Shown in pieces: positions 17,370 through 24,883 of a DNA stretch of 28,977 nt (the first letter of the stretch is position 1; every line of letters starts with the position of its first letter). The position numbers and the translations under genes were made by a program. The notes beneath the pieces are model-generated. The model saw only the letters and a program-made list of their open reading frames with translations, made no database searches and was not told the origin of the DNA. The stretch covers positions 1 through 28,977 of the forward strand of contig JAWKHR010000067.1 of assembly GCA_041394725.1 (NCBI GenBank), read 5' to 3'. The DNA is from JAWKHR01 sp041394725. GTDB taxonomy: Bacteria > Acidobacteriota > Vicinamibacteria > Vicinamibacterales > SCN-69-37.

Positions 17370-18097
17370 CCTGTGAAGACGCACGTCCCCTCGTGAGCGC
17401 GCTCGTCGACGACGAGCTGCCCGGCGCCGATGCGGCGGCCGTGCGCGCGCACGTCGAGACGTGCGCGGGCTGCCGCGGCCTGCTGCAGGACCTGCAGCGC
17501 ATCCGCGACACGGCCCGCAGCCTCGGCCCGATCCCGCCGCCCGAGCACCTGTGGCTCGAGGTAGCCGGCCAGGTCCGGCTCGGTCAGGACGGCGGCCGGG
17601 CGCCCGCGCGCGATCACTCGGCCACGTGGCAGTGGGCCGGCCTGGCCGCCGCCATCGTGGCCGTCACCCTCGGCGCGTACGCGCTGTCGCGCGTCACCGC
17701 GCCCTCGTCCACGGCGGCACCGACCACGACGACGGCCGCCACCGACCCGTCCGATCCGACGGCCCGCGTGCAGGCCGTGGTGGACGAACTCTCGGCGGCG
17801 ATCGAGAAGGCCATCGGCGACCTGCAGACCCTGGCGGCCGACACGGACCATCCGGCCGAGTCCGAGCTGGCGAGCCAGATGCTCGCCTCGCTCTCGGTCA
17901 CCGACCAGGCGATCGCGGAGAGCCGCACCGCGCTGCGGCTCGATCCGTCGAACGGCCCGGCGCGCGACAGCCTGCTCGAGGCGCTGCGGCGAAAGGTGGA
18001 CATCCTGCAGTCCACGATGATGCTGATCAACGACCTCCGCCTCGGCGACGCCGAGGGGGCCGGTCAGGCCGCCGGACTGCCGAAGAAATCCGGATGA
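17366..18097 (+). CDS. Zinc-finger (ZAS, zf-HC2) transmembrane anti-sigma factor
   Basis: A 243-residue anti-sigma factor. The cytoplasmic N-terminus has the ZAS zinc site C3...H29-x3-C33-x2-C36 (HVETCAGC), then a linker, one transmembrane segment at about 90-108 (AGLAAAIVAVTLGAYALS), a Thr/Ala-rich stretch and a periplasmic, mainly helical domain (ARVQAVVDELSAAIEKAIGDLQ; later EALRRKVDILQSTMMLINDL). It should hold the adjacent sigma factor inactive until an envelope signal is sensed by the periplasmic part. It overlaps both neighbours by ATGA junctions, binding the three genes into one translationally coupled unit. Confidence 0.93.
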   Translation: MTCEDARPLVSALVDDELPGADAAAVRAHVETCAGCRGLLQDLQRIRDTARSLGPIPPPEHLWLEVAGQVRLGQDGGRAPARDHSATWQWAGLAAAIVAVTLGAYALSRVTAPSSTAAPTTTTAATDPSDPTARVQAVVDELSAAIEKAIGDLQTLAADTDHPAESELASQMLASLSVTDQAIAESRTALRLDPSNGPARDSLLEALRRKVDILQSTMMLINDLRLGDAEGAGQAAGLPKKSG

Positions 18098-19359
18098 GGA
18101 GAGCCGCCGTGAGGTCCCCGTTCCCGCGTCCGGGCCGGGCCGCGCTCGTGGTCGTGGCCGCGCTGACGTTGAGCCCGTCGGCCGCGTTCGCGCAGGACGT
18201 CCGGGTGAAGATCGTCGTCCCGGACGAGGCCGTCGTCGCCACCCGCGAGGCCATTCGCGCCGTCATCGACGCCATCGACATCCCGGGCCTGGCCCGCGAG
18301 CTGGAGCAGGCGGCCGCCGAAGTGCGTGACGCGGCCGCACACGTCCACGGGCTCGGCCGCGAGGCCCGCGCCGCCGTGCGGGACACGACGCGCGTCGTCA
18401 CGCGCGGCCTCTCGCGTGACGTGCTGCGGAGCGTGACGTCGGCCCTCGACGGGCTCGCCGCGCGCGACGGCTGGGTGTGGCAACGGCGCGACTGGCGGGC
18501 GACGCAGACCGCCCGCGAGACCCGCGCGCTGCCGATCGGTGACGGCGACCGGCTCGAACTCCGCAACGTCAGCGGCACCATCCGGGTGGAGGGCACGTCG
18601 GGCCGCGAGGCGACGATCGACGTCACGCGGCGCGCCCAGGGCCGCACCGACGCGGACGCGCGCCAGGCGCTCGAGCGCACCGAGGTGCAGATTTCGCGGC
18701 GCGACGGGGTCGTGACCGTCGAGGCGCCGATGCGGCGATCCGACGCCGCGGGCGTGTCGGTGGACTACGTCGTGCGCGTCCCGGCGCGCACCGGCGTGAC
18801 GATCAACTCCGTGGCCGGCGCCGTCGACGTGCGCGGCGTGCGCGGCGGGTTGACGATCGAGACGGCGGCCGGGTCCGTCAGCGTGACCGACGCCGCGAAC
18901 GTCACCAGCGTGAAGACCCTGACCGGCACGCTGCAGCTGCGGGACGTGACGAGCGACGGGCGCCTCGAGGTGGGCACCCTCGCCGGCGCCCTGACGCTCG
19001 AGCGCGTCAAGGCCCGCCAGCTGGTGGCCGACACGGTCCAGGGCAGTTTCCGGGCCACCGGCATCGAGGCCGGAGGCGCGAAGGTGACGACCGTAGCCGG
19101 GGAAATCCACTTCGCCGGACCGCTCGCGCGCGGAGGGCGGTACGAGTTCCACAGCCACAACGGCGCGGTGACGCTCGAACTGAGCGGATCGGGCTTCGAG
19201 CTGAACGCGAGCACGTTCAACGGGCAGGTGGACGTCGCGCCCGACCTGCGCCTGCAGGTCACCAGCCGGGACCGCGGCCGCGTGCGCGGCGTCTCGGGCG
19301 ACGGCGGCGCCGTCGTGGTGGCGACCACGTTCACCGGCGGCGTCACCATCCGCCGCTGA
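18094..19359 (+). CDS. Secreted DUF4097 (beta-helix adhesin-like) protein
   Basis: A 421-residue protein with a signal peptide ending at AFA-Q (about residue 33). Residues about 45-125 are an Ala/Arg-rich helical region (ELEQAAAEVRDAAAHVHGL), and about 145-421 form a DUF4097-type right-handed beta-helix: repeated short strands such as NVSGTIRVEG, SVAGAVDVRGVRGGLTIETAAGSVSV, TLTGTLQLRDVTSDGRLEVGTLAG and TVAGEIHFAG. Such proteins are proposed envelope scaffolds or stress sensors (LiaX in enterococci is related in its C-terminal part). Overlap with the anti-sigma gene suggests it reports to, or is controlled by, that pair. Function unproven. Confidence 0.88.
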   Translation: MRRAAVRSPFPRPGRAALVVVAALTLSPSAAFAQDVRVKIVVPDEAVVATREAIRAVIDAIDIPGLARELEQAAAEVRDAAAHVHGLGREARAAVRDTTRVVTRGLSRDVLRSVTSALDGLAARDGWVWQRRDWRATQTARETRALPIGDGDRLELRNVSGTIRVEGTSGREATIDVTRRAQGRTDADARQALERTEVQISRRDGVVTVEAPMRRSDAAGVSVDYVVRVPARTGVTINSVAGAVDVRGVRGGLTIETAAGSVSVTDAANVTSVKTLTGTLQLRDVTSDGRLEVGTLAGALTLERVKARQLVADTVQGSFRATGIEAGGAKVTTVAGEIHFAGPLARGGRYEFHSHNGAVTLELSGSGFELNASTFNGQVDVAPDLRLQVTSRDRGRVRGVSGDGGAVVVATTFTGGVTIRR

Positions 19360-19377
19360 GGGCGGCGTTCGCGCCCT
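19359..19377. terminator. Hairpin between convergent genes
   Basis: AGGGCG (19359-19364) pairs with CGCCCT (19372-19377) around a seven-base loop, in the 34-base gap between the DUF4097 gene and the convergent small secreted-protein gene. A shared bidirectional terminator is the expected content here, but neither side has a T-run. Confidence 0.35.
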
Positions 19378-19393
19378 CCGCCGGCCGGGCGAG

Positions 19394-19822
19394 CTACTGG
19401 CCGGCCACCGCCAGGTGCACCAGGTAGTTGGTGCCGCCGTGGTTGATCCAGACCCGCACGTAGTCGTTGCCCTTGAGCAGCTCGACCTTCGCGGTCCCGG
19501 CGGCCGGGCGCGCGCTCTCCGAGATCTGCGACAGTTCGGCGGCCGTGAGGACGGTGGCCAGTTCCTTGCCCTTCACCTGACCGCCCTGCAGGAATTCCAC
19601 CCAGCGCGACTCCGACGGCGTCTGCCCGACGACGGGCGGCACGGCGTCCGAGGTCACCCGGACGGCGTAGGTGCCCGCGGTGAGGGTCCCGCCGTTGGCG
19701 ACGACCGCGCGGGGCAGCCGCACCTGGCCGAGCGAGGTGGTCTGGCCGGCCGGCAGGGCCGCGAACATGAGGACGAACGCGGCCGTGGCCGCCAATCCAC
19801 TCCGAAGGTGCCTGCGCAACAT
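19394..19822 (-). CDS. Small secreted protein, unknown function
   Basis: A 142-residue protein with a clear signal peptide (basic MLRRHLRSG, then ATAAFVLMFAALPAG; cleavage near residue 25). The mature part of about 115 residues looks all-beta: LPRAVVANGGTLTAGTYAVRVTSD and KVELLKGNDYVRVWINHGGTNYLVHLAV. It contains no Cys and no lipobox. I do not recognise a named family; similar short secreted proteins are common in Acidobacteriota genomes as hypotheticals. Start ATG 19822 has GGAGG six bases upstream and a TATAAT about 18 bases upstream, so it is transcribed separately from the RNase gene before it. It is the best-equipped single gene in the window for strong expression. Confidence 0.8.
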   Translation of the reverse strand: MLRRHLRSGLAATAAFVLMFAALPAGQTTSLGQVRLPRAVVANGGTLTAGTYAVRVTSDAVPPVVGQTPSESRWVEFLQGGQVKGKELATVLTAAELSQISESARPAAGTAKVELLKGNDYVRVWINHGGTNYLVHLAVAGQ

Positions 19823-19840
19823 ACGGGGCCTCCGTGTCCG

Positions 19841-19846
19841 ATTATA
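19841..19846 (-). promoter_or_regulatory. TATAAT -10 of the small secreted protein gene
   Basis: A perfect TATAAT on the minus strand (19846-19841), 18 bases before the ATG and just upstream of a GGAGG ribosome binding site. No TTGACA-like element at the right distance. In sequence this GC-rich a perfect hexamer directly before a start is unlikely to be chance. Confidence 0.55.
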
Positions 19847-19894
19847 CCGACGTCCCGGGACCCGCCACCACCAGCACCACAGGGCGGCGCCGGG

Positions 19895-21676
19895 TCAGAT
19901 CGCCATCAGGTCGAACTGCTCGTGGTGCAGCTGGTCGTCCGGGCGCACCGTCACGGGACGGCCGACGAGCGACTCCAGCTCGCGGAACACGCCGCGGCTC
20001 TCGTCACGGAGCGCCCGGGCGATCTCGGGGTTGACGCGCAGAACGAGGCTGTACCCGTCCAGGTCCGAGCTGACCTTCTTCACCTCGGACAGGATGTCGT
20101 AGCAGATCGTCGCGCTCGTCTTGATCGTGCCGGTTCCCGAGCAGTACGGGCACGGCTCGGTGAGCTGGCGCTCGAGGCTGCTCTTCACCCGCTTCCGCGT
20201 GATGATGATGAGCCCGAAGTCCGACACCTGAACGGCCTTCGAGGGCGCGCGGTCCTTCCGCAGCTCCTGCTCGACCGCCTGAGCGACCTTCTGGCGGTTC
20301 TTCTTCTCCTCCATGTCGATGAAGTCGAGGACGATGATGCCGCCCAGGTCGCGCAGCCGGACCTGCCGCACGATCTCCTTCACCGCCTCGAGGTTCGTCT
20401 TGACGATCGTGTCCTCGAGCCGGCCCGACGACTTCTTGCCGACATAGCGCCCGGTGTTGACGTCGATCGCGACGAGCGCCTCGGTCTGGTTGATGACGAT
20501 GTAGCCGCCCGACTTGAGCCAGACCTTGCTGCGCAGCGCCTTGTCGATCTCGCTCTGGACGCCGTACTCGTCGAAGATCGGGAAGTCCTTCGTGTAGAGC
20601 TTCACGCGCGGCGCCATGCTCGGCATCACGCGCCCGATGAACGACGACACCCGCCGGTACTCGGCCTCGTCGTCCATGCGGATCGACGTGAACTGCTCGG
20701 TCAGCAGGTCGCGGAGGAGCTTGGTGACCAGGCTCTCCTCCCGGAAGAGCACGACCGGCGTCCCGCCCGCGTCCCGCCGCTTCTGGATGTCGGTCCAGAC
20801 CTGCTGGAAGTAGGTCAGGTCGGTGAGGATGTCCTCCTCGGAGCGGTTGGCGGCGGCCGTCCGGATGATGACGCCGCCCGGCAGGCCCGACTGCTCGCGG
20901 AAGCGCTGCACGATGCCGCGGAGGCGGCGCCGCTCCTCGCGCGAGTCGATCTTCCGCGACACGCCGATGTGATCGACCGTCGGCATGTAGACGAGGAAGC
21001 GCCCGGGCAGGCTCAGGTGCGAGGTAATCCGCGCGCCCTTGGTGCCGAGCGGCTCCTTGACGACCTGGACCACGACCTCCTGCCGCTCCTTGAGCAGGTC
21101 CTCGATGCGCGCGGTGGGCGCCGGGCGGTCGCGGTAACGTCCCCCCTTCGCGGCCTCGGCCTTCCTGGCGGGCTCGGCCGCTTCGGGGGGCTTTGCCCCG
21201 CCGTTTCGCCCGGGCTCGGCCACTTCAGGGGACGTCGCTCCGCCGTTTCGCGCCGGCTCGGCCGCCTGGGAGGGCACCTCGGGCCCGGCCGGCTCGACCG
21301 ATCCGGGCTCGGCGGGCTCGGAGACGACGGCGGCCTCGGCGCGGAGCGCGGCCTCGGCGGCGTCGCGGCCTGCCGCGAGCCCGCCGGCGTCCGACTCGGC
21401 TCCGTCCGACGGCTCGTCGTCGCCCTCGTCCTCGAGGGCTTCCTCGGTCGGGCTGATGACGTCCGAGACGTAGAGGAACGCGTCGCGCTCGAGGCCGAGG
21501 TCCACGAAGGCCGACTGCATGCCGGGCAGGACCTTCGAGACGCGCCCCTTGTAGATGTTGCCGACGACGCCGCGGGAGTGCTCCCGCTCGATGAAGATCT
21601 CGACTACCTGATCATCCTCGAGAATCGCCACACGGGTTTCGTGCGGCGTCGAGGAGATGATCATCTCCTTGTTCAT
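19895..21676 (-). CDS. rng: Ribonuclease E/G family endoribonuclease
   Basis: A 593-residue RNase E/G, the single-strand-specific endonuclease of rRNA and mRNA processing. The catalytic Asp pair is D405 (LVAIDVNTG) and D451 (IIVLDFIDM); the zinc-link Cys are C509 and C512 (PCPYCSGTG). Spacing of D451 to C509 equals that in E. coli RNase E (346 to 404). The S1 domain is interrupted: residues 35-75 (GNIYKGRVSKVLPGMQSAFVDLG) and 190-235 are separated by about 110 residues of Ala/Glu/Pro/Gly-rich low complexity (77-185). Without that insert the length is that of RNase G (about 490). There is no long C-terminal scaffold as in RNase E. The ATG is fixed by AGGAG eight bases upstream. It lies at the end of the mre/mrd series. 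Confidence 0.95.
   Translation of the reverse strand: MNKEMIISSTPHETRVAILEDDQVVEIFIEREHSRGVVGNIYKGRVSKVLPGMQSAFVDLGLERDAFLYVSDVISPTEEALEDEGDDEPSDGAESDAGGLAAGRDAAEAALRAEAAVVSEPAEPGSVEPAGPEVPSQAAEPARNGGATSPEVAEPGRNGGAKPPEAAEPARKAEAAKGGRYRDRPAPTARIEDLLKERQEVVVQVVKEPLGTKGARITSHLSLPGRFLVYMPTVDHIGVSRKIDSREERRRLRGIVQRFREQSGLPGGVIIRTAAANRSEEDILTDLTYFQQVWTDIQKRRDAGGTPVVLFREESLVTKLLRDLLTEQFTSIRMDDEAEYRRVSSFIGRVMPSMAPRVKLYTKDFPIFDEYGVQSEIDKALRSKVWLKSGGYIVINQTEALVAIDVNTGRYVGKKSSGRLEDTIVKTNLEAVKEIVRQVRLRDLGGIIVLDFIDMEEKKNRQKVAQAVEQELRKDRAPSKAVQVSDFGLIIITRKRVKSSLERQLTEPCPYCSGTGTIKTSATICYDILSEVKKVSSDLDGYSLVLRVNPEIARALRDESRGVFRELESLVGRPVTVRPDDQLHHEQFDLMAI
21137..21262 (-). repeat. Three degenerate 42-bp tandem repeats inside the RNase E/G S1 insert
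   Basis: Residues 139-180 of the RNase consist of three 14-residue units starting at A139, A153 and A167: AEPARNGGATSPEV, AEPGRNGGAKPPEA and a diverged AEPARKAEAAKGGR. The DNA units are 42 bp and nearly identical over the first two (shared GCGAAACGGCGG block on the coding strand). Such units expand and contract by slippage, so length may vary between strains. Confidence 0.8.
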
Positions 21677-21782
21677 GACGGCAACTCCTGCGGGCCGTCC
21701 GGCGCGCGGCGCCGGCGGACGGCCCGCCGGCGGTCCGGGCGCGACCGGACCCGGGGCACGGACGAGCGCGACGCGCGGTCAT
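21612..21782 (-). CDS. Candidate 56-codon leader ORF overlapping the RNase E/G start
   Basis: ATG at 21782 is preceded by GGGGAGGGG (21795-21787, beginning in the rodA stop codon) with a four-base spacer, the strongest ribosome binding site in the window. The frame reads MTARRARPCPGSGRARTAGG and continues to a TGA at 21614-21612, 65 bases inside rng and out of frame with it (shift of one). It runs through both leader hairpins. The Arg/Ala/Gly-rich composition is what random GC-rich sequence gives, so a functional peptide is unlikely; translation itself could be regulatory. No family match known to me. Confidence 0.25.
   Translation of the reverse strand: MTARRARPCPGSGRARTAGGPSAGAARRTARRSCRHEQGDDHLLDAARNPCGDSRG
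21692..21751 (-). promoter_or_regulatory. Two tandem strong hairpins in the RNase E/G leader
   Basis: Hairpin one: GGGCCGT (21692-21698) and CCGGCGC (21699-21705) pair with ACGGCCC (21719-21725) and GCGCCGG (21709-21715), a 14-pair stem with a three-base bulge and three-base loop. Hairpin two: GGTCCGG (21732-21738) pairs with CCGGACC (21745-21751) around GCGCGA. Hairpin one ends two bases before the AGGAG of rng. No T-run, so not ordinary terminators. Structured leaders controlling RNase E synthesis are known in E. coli; that parallel is inference. Confidence 0.6.
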
Positions 21783-21794
21783 CGTTCCCCTCCC

Positions 21795-22898
21795 CTAATT
21801 CGTGAACCGCCGCATCCTCACGTTGAGGACGAGGCCAAACCCGGCGAGCGTCGCCAGCAGCGACGACCCGCCATAACTCATGAGCGGCAGCGTGAGGCCC
21901 TTCACGGGCGCCAGCCCGGCCGACATCGTGATGTTGTACACCACCTGGAAGGTGAAGCCGGAGATGATTCCGACCACCAGGAACGCCCCCACCCGGTCGC
22001 GCGCCAGCCGCGCCGCGTCGAGGCTCCGGACGATCACGAAGAGGTAGAGCCCCAGGGTGACGAAGACCCCGAGAAACCCGTGCTCCTCCGCGAACGCCGA
22101 GAAGACGAAGTCATTGTCGGCCACGGGCAGGAAGCCGTAGGTGCTCTGGGTGCCCTCTCCGAAGCCCTTGCCCAGCAGGCCGCCAGACCCGACCGTGATC
22201 TTGGCCTGGATCTGCTGGTAGCCGTCCCCGCGGGGGTCCTGGGAGGGGTCCAGGAAGGTCTGGACGCGGCGCTTCTGGTAGTCCTGGAGGCCGTAGGTCC
22301 ACACGAGCGGCGAGGCCAGCACGGCCACGACGCCCGCGATGGCCAGCCACTTCATCCGCAGGCCGGCCACGTAGATGATGCCCAGGAAGACGGGAATCAG
22401 CGTGACTGCCGTGCCGAGGTCGGGCTGCCGCGCGATGAGCAGGAGCAGGCCGCAGAGCCAGAGACCGCCGGTCACGACCGTGCTCATGGTGCGGGCACCG
22501 CGGCGGGACCCGCCGTAGTACATGGCGAGCACGAGCGCGAGCACCACCCGGCCGAATTCCGAGGGCTGGAGCGAGAAGCCGCCGTACCGGATCCACCGGC
22601 GCGAGCCGTTGCTCACCACGCCGAGGTAGGCCACGACGATCAGCGCCAGGACCAGCCCCGCGTACAGCAGGACCGACCGCTGCGCGAGCACCCGGTAGTC
22701 CACGAACAGCGCGACGGTCATGACGACGAGACCGAGACCGAGCGCGTACAGCTGGGCCCAGAACCTCGGCCCCGGCTGGCCGAGGGCCGGGTCCCAGTTG
22801 ACCGAGGCGATCGTGACCAGCCCGATCGACACCAGCGCGACGATCGCGGCGACGAGCCACCAGTCGAGGTGCGGCAGCAGCCGGCGATCGACGATCAT
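21795..22898 (-). CDS. rodA: Peptidoglycan glycosyltransferase RodA (SEDS family)
   Basis: A 367-residue SEDS polymerase with ten hydrophobic segments, which polymerises lipid II during lateral wall growth in complex with PBP2. Family motifs: NGSRRWI and FSLQPSEFGR (97-116), ARQPDLGTA (156-164), the GDGYQQIQAKITVGSGGLLGKGFGEGTQ loop and FLPVADNDFVFS, in which D263 matches the catalytic Asp262 of E. coli RodA (TDF). The C-terminus has the usual LPLMSYGGSSLLA block. The ATG overlaps the mrdA stop by four bases. Confidence 0.97.
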   Translation of the reverse strand: MIVDRRLLPHLDWWLVAAIVALVSIGLVTIASVNWDPALGQPGPRFWAQLYALGLGLVVMTVALFVDYRVLAQRSVLLYAGLVLALIVVAYLGVVSNGSRRWIRYGGFSLQPSEFGRVVLALVLAMYYGGSRRGARTMSTVVTGGLWLCGLLLLIARQPDLGTAVTLIPVFLGIIYVAGLRMKWLAIAGVVAVLASPLVWTYGLQDYQKRRVQTFLDPSQDPRGDGYQQIQAKITVGSGGLLGKGFGEGTQSTYGFLPVADNDFVFSAFAEEHGFLGVFVTLGLYLFVIVRSLDAARLARDRVGAFLVVGIISGFTFQVVYNITMSAGLAPVKGLTLPLMSYGGSSLLATLAGFGLVLNVRMRRFTN

Positions 22899-24871
22899 CG
22901 GCCGCCGCCCTGCCCGCCGCCCGCCGTGCCCGGTCCGCCGGCGGCCTGACCGGCGGCGCCGGCGCCCGGTGCGGGAGCGGTCCCAGGAGCGCCCGGCGTG
23001 CCGGGCCGCGCCGCGGGCGTCGTCCCGGCCGAGGCCGTCCGCGTGAGCGGCGACGGCGGCAGCGGACGCCCCTGCTGCTTGGCGAGGAACGTCTCGATGA
23101 CGTGCTTGGCAATCGGCGAGGTGGACGAGCCGTGCTCCGCGTGCTCGCCGAAGATCACCCCGGCGATCTGCGGGTTGTCCAGGGGCGCGTAGAACACGAA
23201 GAAGCCATGGTCACGCGTCTCGAACCGATCGCCGCCCGCGCGCCGGTTCGCGAGCGAGATGTTGGCCTGCGCGGTGCCGGTCTTGCCCGCGTACGGCACG
23301 CCGTTGATCCGCCCGCGGATGGCCGTACCGGACTGGACCACGCGCCCGAGTGCCTCGCGGACCGTGGACAGCACGTCGGGCCGCAGGAACAACTGGCCGC
23401 GCGCGGGCGGCGACGGGATCGGCTGCCAGCCCTGGCCGCGATCCTCCGCCCGCACGAGGTGCGGCGTGATGAGCGTGCCGCCATTGGCGACGGTCGAGAT
23501 CATCGTCGCGAGCGCGAGCGGCGTCACGCCGATGTAGCCCTGCCCGATCGCCACCGAGATCGTGTCGCCCGGGTACCACTGCTCGCCGTTCAGCTTCTGC
23601 TTCCACTCGCGCGAGCCGACGAAGCTGGCCTCCTCACCGGGCAGGTCGATCCCGGTCAGGCCGTCGAGGCCGAGCATGGCCGCGTACTTGTGGATCGTGT
23701 CGATGTCGAGCATCTCGCCCAGATGGTAGAAGTAGATGTTGCACGACTTCTCCAGGGCCGTGATGAGGTCGATCCGGCCATGGTGGCCGAGGCACCGCCG
23801 CGGGCTGCCGTAGATGGTCGCGACCCCGTCGCAGTACTCGGTGTGATCGGGCGTGATGATGCCCTCCGAGAGCGCCGCGATCGCCATGACGATCTTGAAC
23901 ACCGATCCGGGCGGATACCGGCCCTTGATGATCTTGTTGTAGAGCGGCTTGAGCGGGTCGGTCATCAGGGCGTTGAAGGTCTTGCTGTCGATCCCGGACG
24001 CGAAGTCGTTGGGATCGAAGGCCGGCAGGCTCGTCAGCGCCAGGATCTCGCCGTTGCGCGGATCGAGGAACACCGATCCGCCGACGAACCCCAGTGCCTG
24101 GAACGACTCTTCGGCGGCCTTCTGCAGGTCGTAGTCGATGGTCAGCTGCAGCCGGCTGCCTTCCACCGGATCGTCCTCGCCGACCACGTCGAGCTGGCGG
24201 CCGACGCTGTTGACCACGACGATCCGGCTGCCGTCCTCGCCCTGGAGGTCGGCGTTGTAGAGCCGCTCGAGGCCCGTCTGCCCCACGACGGCCCCCGGGT
24301 CGATGTCCGAGAACTCACCGCTCTTGATCTGCTCGGGCCGGATCTCCCCCACGTAGCCGAACAGGTGCGCGGCGAGGCCGCCCGAGGGATACGCGCGCGT
24401 CGGCACGTCCTCGACCTCGACCTCCGGCAGTTCGAGCTTGTGACTGAGCACCGCGGCGACCTGCTCGATCGTCGCGCGTTCGACGACGGGGATGCGGAAG
24501 AGCGGCTGGCGCTTCTGCCGGTCGAGAATCTCGGTCACCCGCTCGTCGTCCAGGCGCAGCACCCCGGCGAGCCGCTCGACGGCGGCGCGTACGTCGGTGT
24601 CGCGATCGCGGACCACCGTGATCGTCCACGACCGGCGGTTCTGCACGAGCTCGCGGCCGTTGCGGTCGAACAGCACGCCCCGTGGCGCGCGCAGCGGCAG
24701 CTTGCGCAGGTGGTTGCTCTGCGCCATCGTCTGGAACTTGCCGTTCTGGACGACCTGGAGGAGCCAGAACCCGACGACCATCGCGCTGATCGCCAGGATG
24801 ATGCCGACACGCAGCACGACCAGCCGCGTCTCCAGGCTGTGTCGGTGTTCGTAGGCTTCCTGTGGCTGCAT
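22895..24871 (-). CDS. mrdA: Penicillin-binding protein 2 (transpeptidase of the elongasome)
   Basis: A 658-residue class B PBP. One N-terminal transmembrane segment (about 19-41), the pedestal domain (LRAPRGVLFDRNG at 60-72), then the transpeptidase with S323-x-x-K326 (PPGSVFKI), S376-C-N378 and K530-T-G (YAGKTGTAQ). It cross-links peptidoglycan made by RodA. After the family core ends near residue 600 there is a tail of about 55 residues of Pro, Ala, Gly and Thr, absent in E. coli PBP2 and probably disordered in the periplasm. Lies 12 bases after mreD. Confidence 0.97.
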   Translation of the reverse strand: MQPQEAYEHRHSLETRLVVLRVGIILAISAMVVGFWLLQVVQNGKFQTMAQSNHLRKLPLRAPRGVLFDRNGRELVQNRRSWTITVVRDRDTDVRAAVERLAGVLRLDDERVTEILDRQKRQPLFRIPVVERATIEQVAAVLSHKLELPEVEVEDVPTRAYPSGGLAAHLFGYVGEIRPEQIKSGEFSDIDPGAVVGQTGLERLYNADLQGEDGSRIVVVNSVGRQLDVVGEDDPVEGSRLQLTIDYDLQKAAEESFQALGFVGGSVFLDPRNGEILALTSLPAFDPNDFASGIDSKTFNALMTDPLKPLYNKIIKGRYPPGSVFKIVMAIAALSEGIITPDHTEYCDGVATIYGSPRRCLGHHGRIDLITALEKSCNIYFYHLGEMLDIDTIHKYAAMLGLDGLTGIDLPGEEASFVGSREWKQKLNGEQWYPGDTISVAIGQGYIGVTPLALATMISTVANGGTLITPHLVRAEDRGQGWQPIPSPPARGQLFLRPDVLSTVREALGRVVQSGTAIRGRINGVPYAGKTGTAQANISLANRRAGGDRFETRDHGFFVFYAPLDNPQIAGVIFGEHAEHGSSTSPIAKHVIETFLAKQQGRPLPPSPLTRTASAGTTPAARPGTPGAPGTAPAPGAGAAGQAAGGPGTAGGGQGGGR

Positions 24872-24883
24872 GCGCGTCGTGCC

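Noticed and set aside
19878..19894. Possible GACCCG/CGGGTC stem after the RNase E/G stop as a terminator
   Set aside because: The arms are far apart (loop of more than 20 bases) and no T-run follows; too weak to list.
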